Shown here piece after piece: positions 61,893 through 64,000 of a stretch of 64,000 nucleotides of DNA; position 1 is the stretch's first letter; each line of letters begins with the position of its first letter. The DNA lies in the NCBI GenBank assembly GCA_041567895.1, contig JBFGAX010000001.1, positions 36,723-100,722 on the forward strand, written 5' to 3'. The stretch is from JABDOU01 sp041567895 (lineage in GTDB: Bacteria > Actinomycetota > Acidimicrobiia > Spongiisociales > SHLN01). The notes under the pieces are model-generated. The model saw nothing but the letters and a program-made list of their open reading frames with translations, had not been told where the DNA came from and did not search any database. Position numbers and translations under genes: made by a program.

Positions 61893-63056
61893 TCAGCCGT
61901 TGAGCGCACTTGTCCGGAACCAGCCGATTGTGGTCAATCCTGCAATCGCGGCCAGGCCTGCTATCGCCAGAAACGCACTTGGGTAGGAGCCGCCTGCGTC
62001 AATGAAGGAGCCGAACACCGGTGGTGAAACTCCGAGCCCAGTCAGGAAACCGGCTTGTGCCAGACCCGTCGCCCGCCCTGCTTGTCCCGGCTCGACCACG
62101 GCCATTGCCGCCAGGTTCGTGACGGAGTTCCAGGCCATGAAGGACAACCCCATGCCCACTGCTCCAACCCAGACCAGCCAGCTCCCGACTGTCGGAGCCA
62201 AGGCGAGCAAAGCGGCCGCGATGACCCCGGCCGCGGCAAGCGCACCGTGAGCCGGAGCAAAATGCTCAACCGACTGTGTGAGTCTTCCAAACAAGATGCG
62301 GGCGCCAAATGCGGTTGCCGCCGCGGCCGCGGCCACCAACCCAGCCGTCCTCTCATTGAAACCGAGCGCCTCCTGTGTGAAGAGGGGGATGAACGTCCCC
62401 GCCGCCCCGATGCCTGCGCCCATCAACAAACCGTACAAAGCCAGCCACCGGACATCGACCGGTAACGGAGCACGGTCAGACCGGCGCACCTGGCGTCCGT
62501 CGCCGGGATCGCGATCTACGGAGAAGAAGGTGAGGACGGCCAACCCGAGCGCAACGGCGGCCACAAACAGGAATGCAACTCTCCAGTTCCACAGACCCGC
62601 CACGGCCGGTAACAGCGCCCCCGACATCGAATTGCCCAGTTGCACCCCGGACTGTTTGAGCCCTGTGATCACCCCGCGCCGATCCGGCACGATGAGATGC
62701 GTAATCAGTTTGTTCGCGGCCGGATTGCTGCTGGCGCTCGCCACCCCCGAAACTGCTGCGCCCACCATCGCAATTCCGAATCCGGTGGCGCCACCGATCA
62801 ATGTAAGACCAAGCGCGCCCAGGCCGAAGAGAATCAAACTCAAACGCTTTCCACCAATAGCGTCGGCAACCCCGCCCATCGGTCGCGATGCGAGGCCACC
62901 GACCAGGGCGTTTGCCATCGCGAGCAATCCGATTTGGAATCGATTGATCCCGAGCGCCTCGATCAGGTCGGAAGCCAAAACGGCTACCGCGTACGGCTGC
63001 ACGGTCCCGATGGCCATGATGGACATGAGGACTGTCACGAGCCGAAAGCGGGTCAT
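61893..63056 (-). CDS. MFS transporter
   Basis: 387 residues with 12 predicted membrane helices in two groups of six, joined by a loop at ~190-205 (RDPGDGRQVRRSDRAP). Between helices 2 and 3 it has LASRPMGGVADAIGGKRL, the MFS motif A. It resembles the CynX/NimT or drug-type subfamilies; the substrate is unknown. Co-directional with the VOC gene, which may act on the same compound (inference). Confidence 0.88.
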   Translation of the reverse strand: MTRFRLVTVLMSIMAIGTVQPYAVAVLASDLIEALGINRFQIGLLAMANALVGGLASRPMGGVADAIGGKRLSLILFGLGALGLTLIGGATGFGIAMVGAAVSGVASASSNPAANKLITHLIVPDRRGVITGLKQSGVQLGNSMSGALLPAVAGLWNWRVAFLFVAAVALGLAVLTFFSVDRDPGDGRQVRRSDRAPLPVDVRWLALYGLLMGAGIGAAGTFIPLFTQEALGFNERTAGLVAAAAAATAFGARILFGRLTQSVEHFAPAHGALAAAGVIAAALLALAPTVGSWLVWVGAVGMGLSFMAWNSVTNLAAMAVVEPGQAGRATGLAQAGFLTGLGVSPPVFGSFIDAGGSYPSAFLAIAGLAAIAGLTTIGWFRTSALNG

Positions 63057-63122
63057 CGAACGAGGCTAACGGCCTGCTCGATGGGAAGGTTGGGAAGACA
63101 CGGTCACCGGTAGATTGTGCAG

Positions 63123-64000
63123 ATGAAGCTTTTTGGCCTCACCGTGATCCAATCGCAGCTACTGGTTTCAGTGATCGTCGTTTTCTCGGTCATCGTGATT
63201 CACCGCCTGGTGGTTGGCGTCATGCGCAGGCGTATGGCCGACGCCGGACTGCAGTATCGGACGTCGAAGATCAGCGCATACGTGGGCACCGCCGTCGTTC
63301 TGATAGTCCTCGCCCAAATCTGGCTGCGGGGAGCCGACGTTCTCACGTATCTCGGCATTGTGTCGGCCGGCCTGGCGATTGCCCTGAGCGACGTGGTCAA
63401 GAACATCGCCGGCTGGATGTACATCCTGTCACGCCATACGTTTGAGGTCGGGGATCGCATCGAAATCGGAGCCATACAGGGTGACGTCGTAGATATCCGG
63501 CTACTGCGTTTCTCCGTCATCGAGATTGGCAATTGGGTCCACGCCGATCAATCGACGGGACGCCTGGTTCACATTCCAAACGGTCAGTTGTTTTCATTGG
63601 CCATGTTCAACTACACGACCGGCTTCCCCTACATCTGGCACGAAGTTCCGGTGTCGGTGACGTTCGAGTCTGACGTCGATGCTGCCGAGGAGTTGGTCCG
63701 CGAAGTCCTGACGGCGCACGTACCCGATCTGAGCTCAGAAATCCGCAAGGATCTGATGAGGACCGCTCCCGAGTATCGCATCCAGTTCCAACACTTCACC
63801 CCGACGACCTACGTCTCTGCTTCCCCACACGGAGTAATCGTCACGGCGAGATTCATGATCCCCGTGCGCCAGCGCCGGACGTACGACCAGATGATTTGGA
63901 AGCCTCTGTTGCGAGCGATCCAGAATCACCCTGACATCCATTGGGCCTACCCAACGTCCCGGACCGTGCTCATGGATCCCATCCAGCTGGAAAACCGTGA
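63123..64000 (+). CDS. MscS-family mechanosensitive channel, 3'-truncated by window edge
   Basis: 292 codons are visible, open to the last base. Three membrane helices (~8-28, ~52-72, ~78-100); the pore-lining segment reads LGIVSAGLAIALSDVVKNIAGW, followed by the beta domain signature FEVGDRIEIGAIQGDVVDI and HIPNGQLFS. A ~135-residue C-terminal domain follows to the edge. It gates ion flow on membrane stretch. It starts with ATG 66 bases from the divergent MFS gene. Confidence 0.93.
   Translation, partial: MKLFGLTVIQSQLLVSVIVVFSVIVIHRLVVGVMRRRMADAGLQYRTSKISAYVGTAVVLIVLAQIWLRGADVLTYLGIVSAGLAIALSDVVKNIAGWMYILSRHTFEVGDRIEIGAIQGDVVDIRLLRFSVIEIGNWVHADQSTGRLVHIPNGQLFSLAMFNYTTGFPYIWHEVPVSVTFESDVDAAEELVREVLTAHVPDLSSEIRKDLMRTAPEYRIQFQHFTPTTYVSASPHGVIVTARFMIPVRQRRTYDQMIWKPLLRAIQNHPDIHWAYPTSRTVLMDPIQLENR

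Overview
The window looks like chromosomal core DNA of an actinobacterium (Actinomycetota), most likely an uncultured or little-studied lineage near Acidimicrobiia; the class is inference. The evidence is the phosphatidylinositol mannoside gene block (pgsA-patA-pimA), a mycothiol-synthase-like double GNAT protein, a mycobacteria-like PyrR-binding RNA loop fused to the pyrR ribosome binding site, frequent GTG/TTG starts, many 4-base ATGA/GTGA overlaps and the order ruvCAB / yajC-secDF-apt-rsh. Type IV pilus genes occur without an outer-membrane secretin gene in the window, which fits a monoderm cell.

Layout, mostly on the minus strand. (1) 1-8592: efp-nusB, then a pyrimidine operon pyrR-pyrB-pyrC-carA-carB-pyrD (pyrD runs off the left edge). 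(2) 8637-12634: leuA, aroB, aroC. (3) 12685-22435: a complete type IVa pilus cluster, in transcription order pilB-pilT-pilC-pilA1-pilA2-pilD-pilM-pilN-pilO-pilP-like, with aroE-mltG-ruvX-alaS (22496-27349), aspS and an MBL hydrolase upstream. (4) 29915-32801, plus strand: three minor pilin genes (PilV/PilW/PilX types). (5) 32822-42653: a very tight ten-gene run ruvC-ruvA-ruvB-queA-tgt-yajC-secD-secF-apt-rsh, with a LexA-type palindrome on the ruvC start codon. (6) 42730-45118: an alpha/beta hydrolase lacking its usual histidine, an 811-base non-coding region full of structured repeats, and an unknown 201-residue protein. (7) 45123-48503: pdxS-pdxT-yebC and a DUF3048 lipoprotein. (8) 48548-58200: thrS-HIT and pgsA-patA-pimA, the two halves of a conserved mycobacterial block, here separated by an MMPL exporter, a small membrane protein and gltA. 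(9) 58286-64000: an APH-fold protein with substituted catalytic residues, a small zinc-ribbon membrane protein, a MshD-like acetyltransferase with a lipoprotein, gamma-carbonic anhydrase, a VOC protein, an MFS transporter and a partial MscS channel.

No mobile element, CRISPR array, tRNA or rRNA gene was recognised. The least explained parts are the structured and dispersed repeats at 17833-17903 and 43737-44014, the long structured leader of the main pilin gene, the PilT with an N-terminal MshEN-like domain, the minor pilin carrying a C-terminal Ig-like region, and the kinase-like protein whose three key catalytic positions are all replaced.
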